From contig ONYP01000008.1 in NCBI GenBank assembly GCA_900322135.1, positions 1 to 40,319 on the forward strand: DNA of 40,319 nt, written 5' to 3'. The notes beneath the pieces are model-generated. The model was not told the origin of the DNA, did not search any database, and worked only from the letters and a program-made list of their open reading frames with translations. This stretch comes from an uncultured Prevotellaceae bacterium. GTDB lineage: Bacteria > Bacteroidota > Bacteroidia > Bacteroidales > Muribaculaceae. The stretch's first letter is position 1, and every line of letters begins with the position of its first letter. The translations under genes and the position numbers were made by a program. This document shows, one piece after another, positions 1 to 8,800 of the stretch.

Positions 1-1494
1 CGGCAACGCGAGATAGAAAATTTCGTGCCCGAAAACTTCTGGGAACTGAAGACCAAATACCGGGGTGTGGCCTTCAACAGCACGCGAGGCCGTTTCAAGA
101 CCGAAGGTGAGGCCAATGATATCGTACAGCAAATCAAGCAATTACCTCTAGAGGTAACCTCGGTAGAGACCAAGAAGGGCAAAGAGGCTCCTCCGCGCTT
201 GTTTGACTTGACGAGCCTGCAGGTGGAGTGTAATAAGAAGTTCGGCATGTCGGCCGACGATGCCCTCAAGACCATCCAGTCCCTCTACGAGAAGAAGGCG
301 ACGACCTATCCGCGCGTCGACACCACCTACCTTAGCGATGACATCTATCCCCAAGTGCCCGGCATCATGAGGGCGATGGCGCCTTACGCCAACCTGACGG
401 CCCCAGTGCTGGCCCTTGCCAAACTTCCCAAGAGCAAAAAGGTGTTTGACAATAGCAAAGTCACTGATCACCATGCCATTATACCCACCAATGTCAACCC
501 TGCAACGGTGAGCATGGCGCCCGAGGAAAAGCGTGTCTACCACCTGATTGCTATCAGGTTTATTGCTGCGTTCTACCCTGATTGCGAGTTCAATACCACG
601 ACGGTGATGGCCCAGGTGGGCGAGTACGGCTTCAAGGCTACCGGCAAGGAAATTCTCAAGCCGGGCTGGCGCGACCTGTATAATAAGCCCAGCGACAGGA
701 ACGGCGACGACACCGAGTCCAGGGAAAAGGCCGATGATGAGGATAATGGAGTGATGCCGCATTTCGAGAAAGGCGAGAGCGGACCTCACGAGCCAGCGGT
801 ACTCAAGCGCACCACCCAGCCTCCCAAACCTTACACCGAGGGCACCCTGCTGCGTGCCATGGAAACGGCTGGCAAGACCGTCGATGACGAAGAACTGCGC
901 GACGCCATGAAGGAGAACGGCATCGGACGGCCATCGACACGAGCAGCCATCATCGAGACCCTCTTCAAGAGACGCTACATCCGCAAGGAGCGCAAGAGCC
1001 TGGCTCCCACATTGGCAGGCATCCAACTCATTGATACAATACATGAACCATTGCTTAAAAGTGCATCGCTTACAGGTTTATGGGAGAAGAAGTTACGCGA
1101 GATAGAACGCGGAGAGTACAGCCCTGCCCAGTTCATCGACGAACTCAAGAAAATGATTACCGAAATCGTGCTGAATGTGTTGCGCGACAACAATAGCGGC
1201 AGCATCGCTGTCGAGCAGGGCAAGCCGGCAAAGCCCAAGGCTCCGGCAGCGGCGGGTGGGGGAGAAAAACCCAAGAAACAGCGCTCACCGCGCGTCAAGA
1301 AGTACGAGGACATTGCTTGCCCCGTCTGCGGCAAGGGACACCTGATGAAGGGCAATAAGGCCTTCGGGTGCAGTGAGTTCAGGAACGGATGCCACACCCT
1401 GCTGCCCTTTGAACAGTATCCTGCCGATCTGACTCCGGCAAAACTGTCCGCCATGGTCAAGAAGAATTTCAAATCGAAAAAAAAGACGGAATAA
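1..1494 (+). CDS. topB: DNA topoisomerase III (type IA), 5'-truncated by window edge
   Basis: The frame is open from base 1, reading into a typical TopB segment (FVPENFWELK), so the start lies upstream of the window. Type IA topoisomerases relax or decatenate DNA by cutting one strand through a tyrosine. The active-site motif is visible as TTYPRVDTTYL, with the likely catalytic Tyr at codon 307-309. The EGTLLRAMETAGK and GIGRPSTRAAIIETL motifs of the family follow. Near the C-terminus there is a four-Cys zinc-finger-like stretch (CPVCGKGHL...FGCSEFRNGC) preceded by a Pro/Ala/Lys-rich linker. The stop is four bases before the next small gene, suggesting co-transcription. The TopB-specific decatenation loop was not traced, so TopB rather than TopA rests on overall resemblance. 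Confidence 0.93.
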   Translation, partial: RQREIENFVPENFWELKTKYRGVAFNSTRGRFKTEGEANDIVQQIKQLPLEVTSVETKKGKEAPPRLFDLTSLQVECNKKFGMSADDALKTIQSLYEKKATTYPRVDTTYLSDDIYPQVPGIMRAMAPYANLTAPVLALAKLPKSKKVFDNSKVTDHHAIIPTNVNPATVSMAPEEKRVYHLIAIRFIAAFYPDCEFNTTTVMAQVGEYGFKATGKEILKPGWRDLYNKPSDRNGDDTESREKADDEDNGVMPHFEKGESGPHEPAVLKRTTQPPKPYTEGTLLRAMETAGKTVDDEELRDAMKENGIGRPSTRAAIIETLFKRRYIRKERKSLAPTLAGIQLIDTIHEPLLKSASLTGLWEKKLREIERGEYSPAQFIDELKKMITEIVLNVLRDNNSGSIAVEQGKPAKPKAPAAAGGGEKPKKQRSPRVKKYEDIACPVCGKGHLMKGNKAFGCSEFRNGCHTLLPFEQYPADLTPAKLSAMVKKNFKSKKKTE

Positions 1495-1498
1495 ACCG

Positions 1499-1705
1499 AT
1501 GAGCGACACGATACAATATCTGCTTGTTGGCATTATCGTTCTGGGTGCAGTCATTGCCCTGGTGCGTACCATTGTCCTGACAATGAAGAACCGTCACACG
1601 GCGCTAACTGCTTGTACTGGCTGCAAGTTACATGATGTTTGCAACAAGCCAGAGAAGAATTCTGCGAAAAAATGTGCCAATAAAGTTGCACAGGTCGAAA
1701 AATAG
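1499..1705 (+). CDS. Small Cys-rich single-pass membrane protein (FeoB-associated-like)
   Basis: A 68-residue protein with one N-terminal membrane helix (residues about 7-29, LLVGIIVLGAVIALVRTIVL) and a short soluble tail with four cysteines (CTGC, VC, KKC). This arrangement resembles the small FeoB-associated Cys-rich membrane proteins of Bacteroidota and Firmicutes, but no feoB is in the window, so the family assignment is an inference from layout and cysteine pattern. It starts four bases after topB and is probably translated from the same message. The promoter of the following tRNA overlaps its 3' end. Confidence 0.7.
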   Translation: MSDTIQYLLVGIIVLGAVIALVRTIVLTMKNRHTALTACTGCKLHDVCNKPEKNSAKKCANKVAQVEK

Positions 1706-1716
1706 CAGTAATTTTG
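1685..1716 (+). promoter_or_regulatory. Bacteroidota-type promoter for tRNA-Cys
   Basis: GTTG at 1685-1688, 20 bases, then TAATTTTG at 1709-1716, matching the -33/-7 pattern of the Bacteroidota primary sigma factor. It lies 17 bases before the tRNA. Confidence 0.7.
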
Positions 1717-1733
1717 CACCGCTAAACACGAAA

Positions 1734-1805
1734 GGTCGCTTGGATGAGTGGTTTAGTCACCGGTCTGCAAAACCGGGCACAGCGGTTCGAGTCCGCTAGC
1801 GACCT
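1734..1805 (+). tRNA. tRNA-Cys (anticodon GCA)
   Basis: The acceptor stem GGTCGCT (1734-1740) pairs with AGCGACC (1798-1804). The anticodon stem CCGGT/ACCGG (1760-1764, 1772-1776) encloses loop CTGCAAA with anticodon GCA at 1767-1769. The T arm is AGCGG-TTCGAGT-CCGCT (1781-1797). The D stem is short (3 bp), as is common in tRNA-Cys. The 3' CCA is not encoded. Confidence 0.95.
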
Positions 1806-2207
1806 CAGCGGTTATTTCATTTCAGGCGTTGGCTCCCTTGGGGCAGCGGCACCCATTCCGCCTCATGGGAAATTATCCATTATTTAAAGTATTACTTGAA
1901 CTTCCTTCACCATGCTGTTTTTGTAGTGATGAGCATTTGCACTGCAGTGAACCTGTTAAATTTCCATAATAACATTTAAATTCATTGAATTTCACTCTTT
2001 CTTACTTTGAAAACTTGCCACTTTGAAGTAACTTTGTGCACTGTAAATTGGAATCAGAAGCGCACTGGTGGCATCCCATAGTGGCGGCTTGTTAAAAACT
2101 GGTGCTTTATAGGACTGATATCCAATCAGATATATATCATTCTCCACTTGCTCATTGCTCTGCGGTAGTGAGCCCCTGTTTTTGCATATCAAAAAAAACA
2201 AACATAA
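1806..2207. other. Intergenic region tRNA-Cys to recJ
   Basis: About 400 bases without a convincing gene. It holds a good promoter at 2006-2036 that points at recJ, followed by a long (about 165 nt) untranslated stretch, and the left arm (GCCCCTGTT, 2172-2180) of a 9-bp inverted repeat whose right arm is inside recJ. A minus-strand open frame here (1992-2201) has no recognisable family and is not annotated. Confidence 0.6.
2006..2036 (+). promoter_or_regulatory. Bacteroidota-type promoter upstream of recJ
   Basis: TTTG at 2006-2009, a 19-base gap and TAACTTTG at 2029-2036 fit the -33/-7 consensus fully. Transcription should begin near 2043, giving a leader of about 165 nt before recJ. Confidence 0.6.
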
Positions 2208-2245
2208 ATGATAAGTAAATGGAATTACTTACCTCTAACAGGGGC
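2172..2245. repeat. 9-bp inverted repeat flanking the recJ start
   Basis: GCCCCTGTT at 2172-2180 is the exact reverse complement of AACAGGGGC at 2237-2245; 56 bases lie between. The right arm sits at the point where the RecJ reading frame shifts (see recJ). Confidence 0.6.
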
Positions 2246-3886
2246 CTGAAGGACGCAGACGCTGTCCACGACTTCCTCTACCCATCGCTCCAACAACTGC
2301 ACGACCCGTTCTTGATGAAGAACATGGACAAGGCAGTTGCAAGACTCAATCAGGCGTTAGGGGCAAAAGAGAAGATCATGGTGTACGGAGACTACGATGT
2401 GGATGGTACCACAGCAGTAGCGCTCGTCTATAAGTATCTTCAAAACATTTACTCCGATCTGGTGTACTATATCCCGACACGCGACGACGACGGGTATGGT
2501 ATTTCGCTGCAAAGCATCGACTATGCAGAGTCCATCGGAGTGAGTCTGATTATTGTGCTCGACTGCGGAATCAAGGCAGTTGACGAAATTGCCTATGCCA
2601 AGGAAAAAGGCATAGACTTCATCGTGTGTGACCACCATGTGCCGGACGATATCCTGCCCGATGCGGCGGCGATTTTGAACCCCAAGCTCGTTGATGACAC
2701 TTATCCTTATAAGGATTTGTCGGGTTGTGGCGTGGGATTCAAGTTCATGCAAGCGTTTTCCAAGAGTAATGGACTGGGATCGATGTACAACCTCGATGCC
2801 ATGCTTGACCTTGTGGCCGTGAGCATCGCTGCCGATATCGTACCGCTGACCGGCGAGAACAGGGTGATGATGTTCTATGGCCTGAGGAGGCTGAACAACA
2901 ACCCCAATGTGGGCCTGCGCAGCATTATCCGCACCTGTGGACTCAACCGCCACGAACTCACCATCAACGACATCATCTTCAAGATTGGTCCGCGCATCAA
3001 CGCGTCTGGCCGCATGGAGTCGGGACAGGAGTCCGTCGAGTTGCTGGTAACACGCAACATGCAGAGCGCGATGGAGATTTCCAAGCGCATCGACCAGTAC
3101 AACAACGACCGCAAGGAATTGGACAGCCAGGTTACTGTCGAGGCCAACGAGATTATCGAGAGCCACGCCCAGGTGCTTGACGGCAAGAAGCCTATTGTCA
3201 TCTATGACCGCAATTGGCACAAGGGTGTTATCGGCATTGTGGCAGCCCGCTTGGCAGAGTTGTATTTCCGACCTTCGGTAGTGCTCACATACTATGCCGA
3301 CGGCATCGCCACGGGCTCATCGCGCTCGGTGCGCGGGTTTGATGTGTACACGGCTATCAAGTCGTGCCGCGACCTGCTTGAGACCTTCGGCGGCCACACC
3401 AATGCTGTGGGCCTTTCCATCAAGGAGGAGAACATCCCTGAATTCCGCCGTCGTCTCACCGCCTATGTCGAGGAACACATCCATGACGAGCAGGTGACAC
3501 CGGCCATGGACATCGACTGCGAAATCAAGTTCAGCGACATCAATGGCTCGTTGCTGCGCTACCTGCGCATGCTCAATCCTTACGGCCCCGGCAACAGCAA
3601 GCCCGTTTTCATCACGCGCAAGGTGTATGATCTGGGCACTAGCAAGGTGGTGGGCAAGAAGAGCGAGCACATCAAACTCGACCTCAGGGACGAGGAAGGC
3701 AATAAGATGATGAATGCCATCGCCTTTGGCATGGCCGATTTCAACGATGCGCTCAAGGCTGGCTCTCCCATCGACATCTGTTATACTATCGAGGAGACCC
3801 GTCATCGCACCAGCACATCGGTGCAACTCATGGTCAAGGCCATAAAACTGCACGACGATGCCGAGTCCAGCCAAGCCGATTCTTGA
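2219..3886 (+). CDS. recJ: Single-stranded-DNA-specific exonuclease RecJ, N-terminus disrupted
   Basis: RecJ degrades single-stranded DNA 5' to 3' in recombination and mismatch repair. The DHH-family motifs are intact: VYGDYDVDGTTA near residues 54-65, CDHHVPDD, and the later GRMESG and SSRSVRGFD segments; the C-terminal OB-fold region is present. The 555-residue frame from ATG 2219 begins ELLTSNRGLKDADAV and lacks the usual first residues. The expected family start is readable in another frame from ATG 2208 (MISKWNYLPLT) but stops after 13 codons. About 25 residues between these pieces seem missing, so this is either a small deletion or frameshift in the genome or an assembly error. The catalytic core is complete. 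The 3' end overlaps recQ by 29 bases. Confidence 0.9.
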   Translation: MELLTSNRGLKDADAVHDFLYPSLQQLHDPFLMKNMDKAVARLNQALGAKEKIMVYGDYDVDGTTAVALVYKYLQNIYSDLVYYIPTRDDDGYGISLQSIDYAESIGVSLIIVLDCGIKAVDEIAYAKEKGIDFIVCDHHVPDDILPDAAAILNPKLVDDTYPYKDLSGCGVGFKFMQAFSKSNGLGSMYNLDAMLDLVAVSIAADIVPLTGENRVMMFYGLRRLNNNPNVGLRSIIRTCGLNRHELTINDIIFKIGPRINASGRMESGQESVELLVTRNMQSAMEISKRIDQYNNDRKELDSQVTVEANEIIESHAQVLDGKKPIVIYDRNWHKGVIGIVAARLAELYFRPSVVLTYYADGIATGSSRSVRGFDVYTAIKSCRDLLETFGGHTNAVGLSIKEENIPEFRRRLTAYVEEHIHDEQVTPAMDIDCEIKFSDINGSLLRYLRMLNPYGPGNSKPVFITRKVYDLGTSKVVGKKSEHIKLDLRDEEGNKMMNAIAFGMADFNDALKAGSPIDICYTIEETRHRTSTSVQLMVKAIKLHDDAESSQADS

Positions 3887-5771
3887 AATTCTCAAGAAAT
3901 ATTGGGGCTATGAGGCCTTCAGGCCGCTCCAGCAGGATATTATCGAGTCGGTACTTGACGGTCGCGACACGCTTGGGCTGATGCCCACCGGTGGCGGCAA
4001 ATCCATCACTTTTCAGGTTCCAACAATGGCTGTGGATGGCATGGCCCTTGTTGTCACGCCCATCATTTCGCTGATGAAGGACCAGGTAGACCGCCTCAGG
4101 GCCCTGAACATCAAGGCAACCTACCTCTACGCTGGCCTCACCCGTGCCGAGGTGAACCGCACCTACGAGAAATGCATGTACGGCAACTGCAAGTTCCTGT
4201 ATGTCTCGCCCGAGCGTCTCCAGTCACAATCGTTCATGGAACGGTTGAAGCAGATGCCTGTTTCGCTCATTGTGGTTGACGAGGCACACTGCATCTCACA
4301 GTGGGGTTATGACTTCAGACCTTCATTTCTGCGCATCGCCCAGGTGCGCAAACTTTTCCCTAAGGTTCCTGTTCTGGCTCTTACCGCGACTGCTACACCT
4401 GTTGTAGTTGAGGATATTCAGCGCTGCCTGCAATTCAGGGAGACGAATGTGTTCTCGATGAGTTTCGCGCGCAGTAACCTCTCCTATGTCGTTCGCCACA
4501 CCGAGGAAAAATCCACCGAGCTGGCCCACATCCTGCGCTCGGTGCCCGGAACAGCCATCGTCTATGTTCGTTCCCGCAAGCGTGCCAAGCAAATCAGCGA
4601 TGAACTCAACCGACAGGGCATACTTGCCGACTTCTACCACGCGGGACTTTATGTCGAGGACAAGGAGGACAAACAGAACAAATGGACTACCGACCAGTGC
4701 CGCGTGATGGTGGCAACCAATGCTTTCGGCATGGGCATCGACAAGCCCGATGTGCGGCTTGTGGTGCATGTCGATATCCCCAATTCGCTCGAGGAGTATT
4801 ATCAGGAAGCGGGCAGGGCTGGCCGTGACGGCAAGCGCTCCTATGCCGTGCTGCTCGCCAAGCGAACCGACCAGCGCACGCTGCGGCGCCACATCACCGA
4901 GGCATTCCCCGATAAGGATTTCATCCGCAGTGTCTATGAGCGGGTGGGCAACTTCCTGGGAGTGTCCATTGGCGAGGGCTACCAGCAGATGTATGACTTC
5001 AATTTCAACTTGTTCTGTCGCACTTTTGACCTGCCGGTGCTACCCACCCACAATGCACTCAAAATCCTGACTCAGGCAGGATATATCGAGTTTATCGAGG
5101 AAATCGAGACCCAGTCACGCGTGATGATTCTGGCTCGCAAGGAGGAACTCTATGACCTTGAAACCGTCACACGCGGTGCCGACCAGGTGTTGCAGGCCAT
5201 CTTGCGGCTCTACACGGGTTTGTTTGCAGACTATGTCTTTATCAACGAGGATGTTATTGCCTTCCGCACCGGACTCGACCAGGAGACTATCTATAAATCG
5301 TTGTTGGAACTCACGCGCATGCACATCCTGCATTATGTTCCCCGCAAGCGCACTCCTTATATTATATATACGACATCTCGTGAAGAGCCCAAACATATCC
5401 TGTTCCCCAAAGCCGTATATGAAGAATTGCGGCAACGCATGACCGACCGTGTCGAGGCAACAATCAATTATGCCTATGCCGACAGCGGATGCCGCGAACG
5501 CATGCTGCTGGGCTACTTTGGAGAAACGGCTGCCCAGGATTGTGGCCATTGCGACTTGTGTATCGACCGCCGCAAGAGGGGAGACCACGAGCCTGTCGAT
5601 GTGCAGCAGGGCATTCTTTATATGGCAGGCCTGCGGCCGCGTCGTTTAGAGGAGTTCCTCAACACGCTGTCATTCCCGCATGACGAGATTGTCTCAATGA
5701 TTTCATTTCTGGTTGATGAGGGCTTTGTCGAGCATCTGGCCGATGACACCTATGTTGCAGTGAAACGCTGA
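3858..5771 (+). CDS. recQ: ATP-dependent DNA helicase RecQ
   Basis: A 637-residue superfamily 2 helicase that unwinds DNA 3' to 5' and works with RecJ in repair of stalled forks. Visible motifs are the aromatic/Q region YWGYEAFRPLQ, Walker A MPTGGGKS (residues about 40-47), DEAHCISQWGYDFRPSF, TATATP, AFGMGIDKPDVR and QEAGRAGRDGK. The zinc-binding cysteines of the RecQ C-terminal region follow (C-RERML, then DCGHCDLC), then a winged-helix region. I see no HRDC domain after it, so this is a RecQ without HRDC. The start ATG lies inside the recJ 3' end, implying translational coupling. Confidence 0.96.
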   Translation: MPSPAKPILEILKKYWGYEAFRPLQQDIIESVLDGRDTLGLMPTGGGKSITFQVPTMAVDGMALVVTPIISLMKDQVDRLRALNIKATYLYAGLTRAEVNRTYEKCMYGNCKFLYVSPERLQSQSFMERLKQMPVSLIVVDEAHCISQWGYDFRPSFLRIAQVRKLFPKVPVLALTATATPVVVEDIQRCLQFRETNVFSMSFARSNLSYVVRHTEEKSTELAHILRSVPGTAIVYVRSRKRAKQISDELNRQGILADFYHAGLYVEDKEDKQNKWTTDQCRVMVATNAFGMGIDKPDVRLVVHVDIPNSLEEYYQEAGRAGRDGKRSYAVLLAKRTDQRTLRRHITEAFPDKDFIRSVYERVGNFLGVSIGEGYQQMYDFNFNLFCRTFDLPVLPTHNALKILTQAGYIEFIEEIETQSRVMILARKEELYDLETVTRGADQVLQAILRLYTGLFADYVFINEDVIAFRTGLDQETIYKSLLELTRMHILHYVPRKRTPYIIYTTSREEPKHILFPKAVYEELRQRMTDRVEATINYAYADSGCRERMLLGYFGETAAQDCGHCDLCIDRRKRGDHEPVDVQQGILYMAGLRPRRLEEFLNTLSFPHDEIVSMISFLVDEGFVEHLADDTYVAVKR

Positions 5772-5791
5772 CAGTCAACACAAAGCAAATC

Positions 5792-5826
5792 AAAAGGCGA
5801 TGCCCTGTTGTGGGCACCGCCTTTTT
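5792..5826. terminator. Bidirectional intrinsic terminator between convergent genes
   Basis: Stem AAAAGGCG-A-TGCCC / GGGCA-C-CGCCTTTT with one mismatch and a 6-base loop (TGTTGT), flanked by A and T runs, sits between the ends of recQ (+) and the repeat protein (-). It can end both transcripts. Confidence 0.85.
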
Positions 5827-5848
5827 GATGGTTTGTGGTCCGATGTTA

Positions 5849-8800
5849 TTACTTGAGAATCTTAACGGCCTTGCTGCTGCCGTCAGTGTAAGTAGTAACA
5901 ACGATGGTGATACCGTTGGCCTCATTCATCTCCTGACCCATGATGTTGTAGTAGCGTACGCCAGCAACAACCTTGTCGGTGTCATTGATGAGTTCCTCAA
6001 CGCCGCCACCGACCTTGGTCAAGCGGTAAACGGTCAAGTTGCCACCAGGATAGTACTGGTAGATGAGTACCTCATTCTCGCCAACCTCGGCATTCAGCCA
6101 GTTGGAGGTGAAGGAATTGGCGTTAGCGGCAACGGTCGACTCGACTTCAACAATGGGAGCCTCGGCATTGGCCTCAGCAACAGCAAAACCGTTCTGGTAG
6201 TTGGGCAGGGTGGGATATACGAAGAATTCCTTCTCGTCCCAGATGAACGGGAATGTACCGTTGCAAGCACCCTTGTTGGGCAGGGTGAGGGTCGTTGCGG
6301 CCAGATCATCACCGTCGAAGGCGAGCTTGGCAAGAGCGGCATTGCGGGTTACATACAGCAGAGCGTCCTCACCAGCCAGGTCGGTGTAGTAGTTGATCAC
6401 GGTCGAGGTCGAGGGAGTCAAGCCGTCGCAAGCGGCAGCATAGCACTCGTCGGTGTTCACCTCGCCACCAGCGATGGTCATTACCGAAACGCCAGTGTTG
6501 GTAGCACCGGTCAGGTAGATTACACCGTCCTCCATCAGGTTGCCCTTGGCAAAGCCGATGAAGTCGCAGCGGCCAGCCATGCCACACTCCTCAGGAACAA
6601 CATATTCCTTCACCTCGTTGGTCTCGGGGTTAACAACCTTGATGGTTGCCTCAGCGCTCCATGCATCGGGGAAGGTGGCATTGCTGATTACCAGGTTGCC
6701 GGCCTCGTCGCGGGTGATACCACAGTTGGCACCGCCGGGATACTCAGTGTTGGCCAGGCCATTCTCGTCAACAACGATAACCTTCTGGTTAGCCTTGTCG
6801 TTGATGTAGAACTTGCCGCCCATACCGAAGCCCTGACGAACATCGTTGGTGGTCAGGAACGACAGGTCGTTGTTCTCCCAAACCTTCTCAATTACATAAC
6901 CTTCCTCGGGAACGGTCACCTTGGCAGGAACGACAACCTCAACGGTGGTCGTCTCGCTGATAGCCTTACCCTCGGCCTGGGCGGTAGCGGTGACAACAAC
7001 GGTCACATCCTCCTCGCCACGAGCGATGGTGTAGGGATTCTCAACCTCCTCACCGTTGACATACATGTGAACCTCACCCTCACCGGTAGCGGTGATGATG
7101 ACAGCGTCATCGGTCTCCTCGATGGTGATTACAGGTGCATCGGTGGGCTCAAGAACGGGCTCGTTCTTGGACAGACGGTAAACGGTGATGTTGCCGCCGG
7201 GATAGTACTGATAGATGGTAACACCGGCATCATCGGCCTCGGCATTGAGCCAGTCACACTGGAAGCCGTTGGCGTTGGCAGCAACGGTTGTGGGAACAAC
7301 CATCATGGGCTCCTCGGCACCGTTCTCAGCAATGGCAAAGCCGTTCTGGTAGTTGGGCTCCTGAGGATATACAAACAGTTCCTTACCGTCCCAAACGAAC
7401 GGGAATACACCATTGCAAGCACCCTTGCCGGGCAGTGCGACTGCATTGGCAACAAAGCCGTCACCATCGGCAGCGAGCTTCAGCGGGGTAGCATTGCGGG
7501 TAACATACAGCAGAGCGTCCTCGCCAGCCAGGTCGGTGTAGTAGTTGATTACGGTCGATGTGGTGGGGGTGAGTCCGTCGCAAGGAGCAACGAAGCACTC
7601 GTCGGTGTTAACCTCGCCACCGGTGATGGTCATGATAGACACACCAGTGTTGGTGGCACCGGTCAGGTAGAGAACACCGTCCTCCATCAGGTTGCCCTGG
7701 GCAAAGCCGAGCATATCGCAACGGCCGCCAATACCGCACTCCTCAGGAACGGCATATTCCTTCATCTCATTGGTCTCGGGATTGATGACCTTGATCGTAG
7801 CCTCGGTCCACTCACCGGGGAATGCAGCGTTGCTTACTACCAGGTTGCCGGCCTCGTCACGGGTGATACCGCAGTTGGCACCACCGGGATAGGTGGTTTC
7901 GGTCAGGCCATTCTTGCCAATAACCAGGATGGTCTGGTCGGCCTTGTTGTTGATGTAGAACTTGCCGTTCATACCGAAGCCCTGACGAACATCGTTGGTG
8001 GTCAGGAATGACAGGTCGGTGATCTCCCAGATCTTCTCCAGTTTGTAAGGCTCCTCGGCGGGCTCAACCTTGTTGATGACCATCGTCTGGGCATCAAGAT
8101 TTACTGTCACCTCATAATCGCCAGCGGGAATCTTGAAACTGTTGCTCTGGCCGAAGTTGCTCAAACCAACCTCAATGCCCATCATGTCCTCGTTCAGCAG
8201 GTAGTCATTTTCAAGGGCACCGATGCGGTAGCCTGAGATGCTGCCCCAGTCGTCAGCGCTCTCACTCAACTTGGTGGTGAAGCTGAAGTAACTGTAGCCG
8301 ATGCCATCGTTCTCGTCAACATTTTCACCGGCGGTGGTGAAAGTGCCGGTGAAGATTTTTCCGTCTTCACCCACGGGATCCAGTTGGAAGCCATTGCTGG
8401 GATTCCAACCGTTGCCGTTTACCTCACCCAGGACGAACAGCTCGCCGGTGATGGGGTCAAACGAGCCTGCGGGTTGTGCCTCCAAGCCAACCTCGTAGGT
8501 CTCGGCATTGAAGGTGAACCTCAGGTCATACAAGCCGCTCTCGGGTACTACATATACATAGTTATCGCTGGGCCAAGCATTACCCCAGTCATAATTACCT
8601 ACCACCTTGAAGGCGATTTCGCTTTCACCTGCAAGTTCGCAGCCGTATTTCCAGAGTTCATAGGTGCCGTCAGCAAGTTTGGTCATGTCGTTGGCAGTGT
8701 TGGTGTTGTCCCACTCGGTGCCGAACACACTCGCGGGGCTACCAGCTACAGTGCAGCTCGTGAGCTCAAATGGTGCAACATAACCGTCAATCTTGAACTT

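Noticed and set aside
1992-2201. Minus-strand 69-codon frame upstream of recJ
   Set aside because: No family, no promoter or ribosome site; overlaps the recJ promoter and leader.
2181-2236. Phase-variable inversion of the segment between the recJ inverted repeats
   Set aside because: Flipping the segment in silico does not restore a normal RecJ start, and 9-bp arms with no recombinase nearby are weak; deletion is a simpler explanation.
5810-8011. A 733-codon open frame antisense to the secreted repeat protein
   Set aside because: Its internal repetition simply mirrors the duplicated modules of the real minus-strand gene; starts inside the terminator region.
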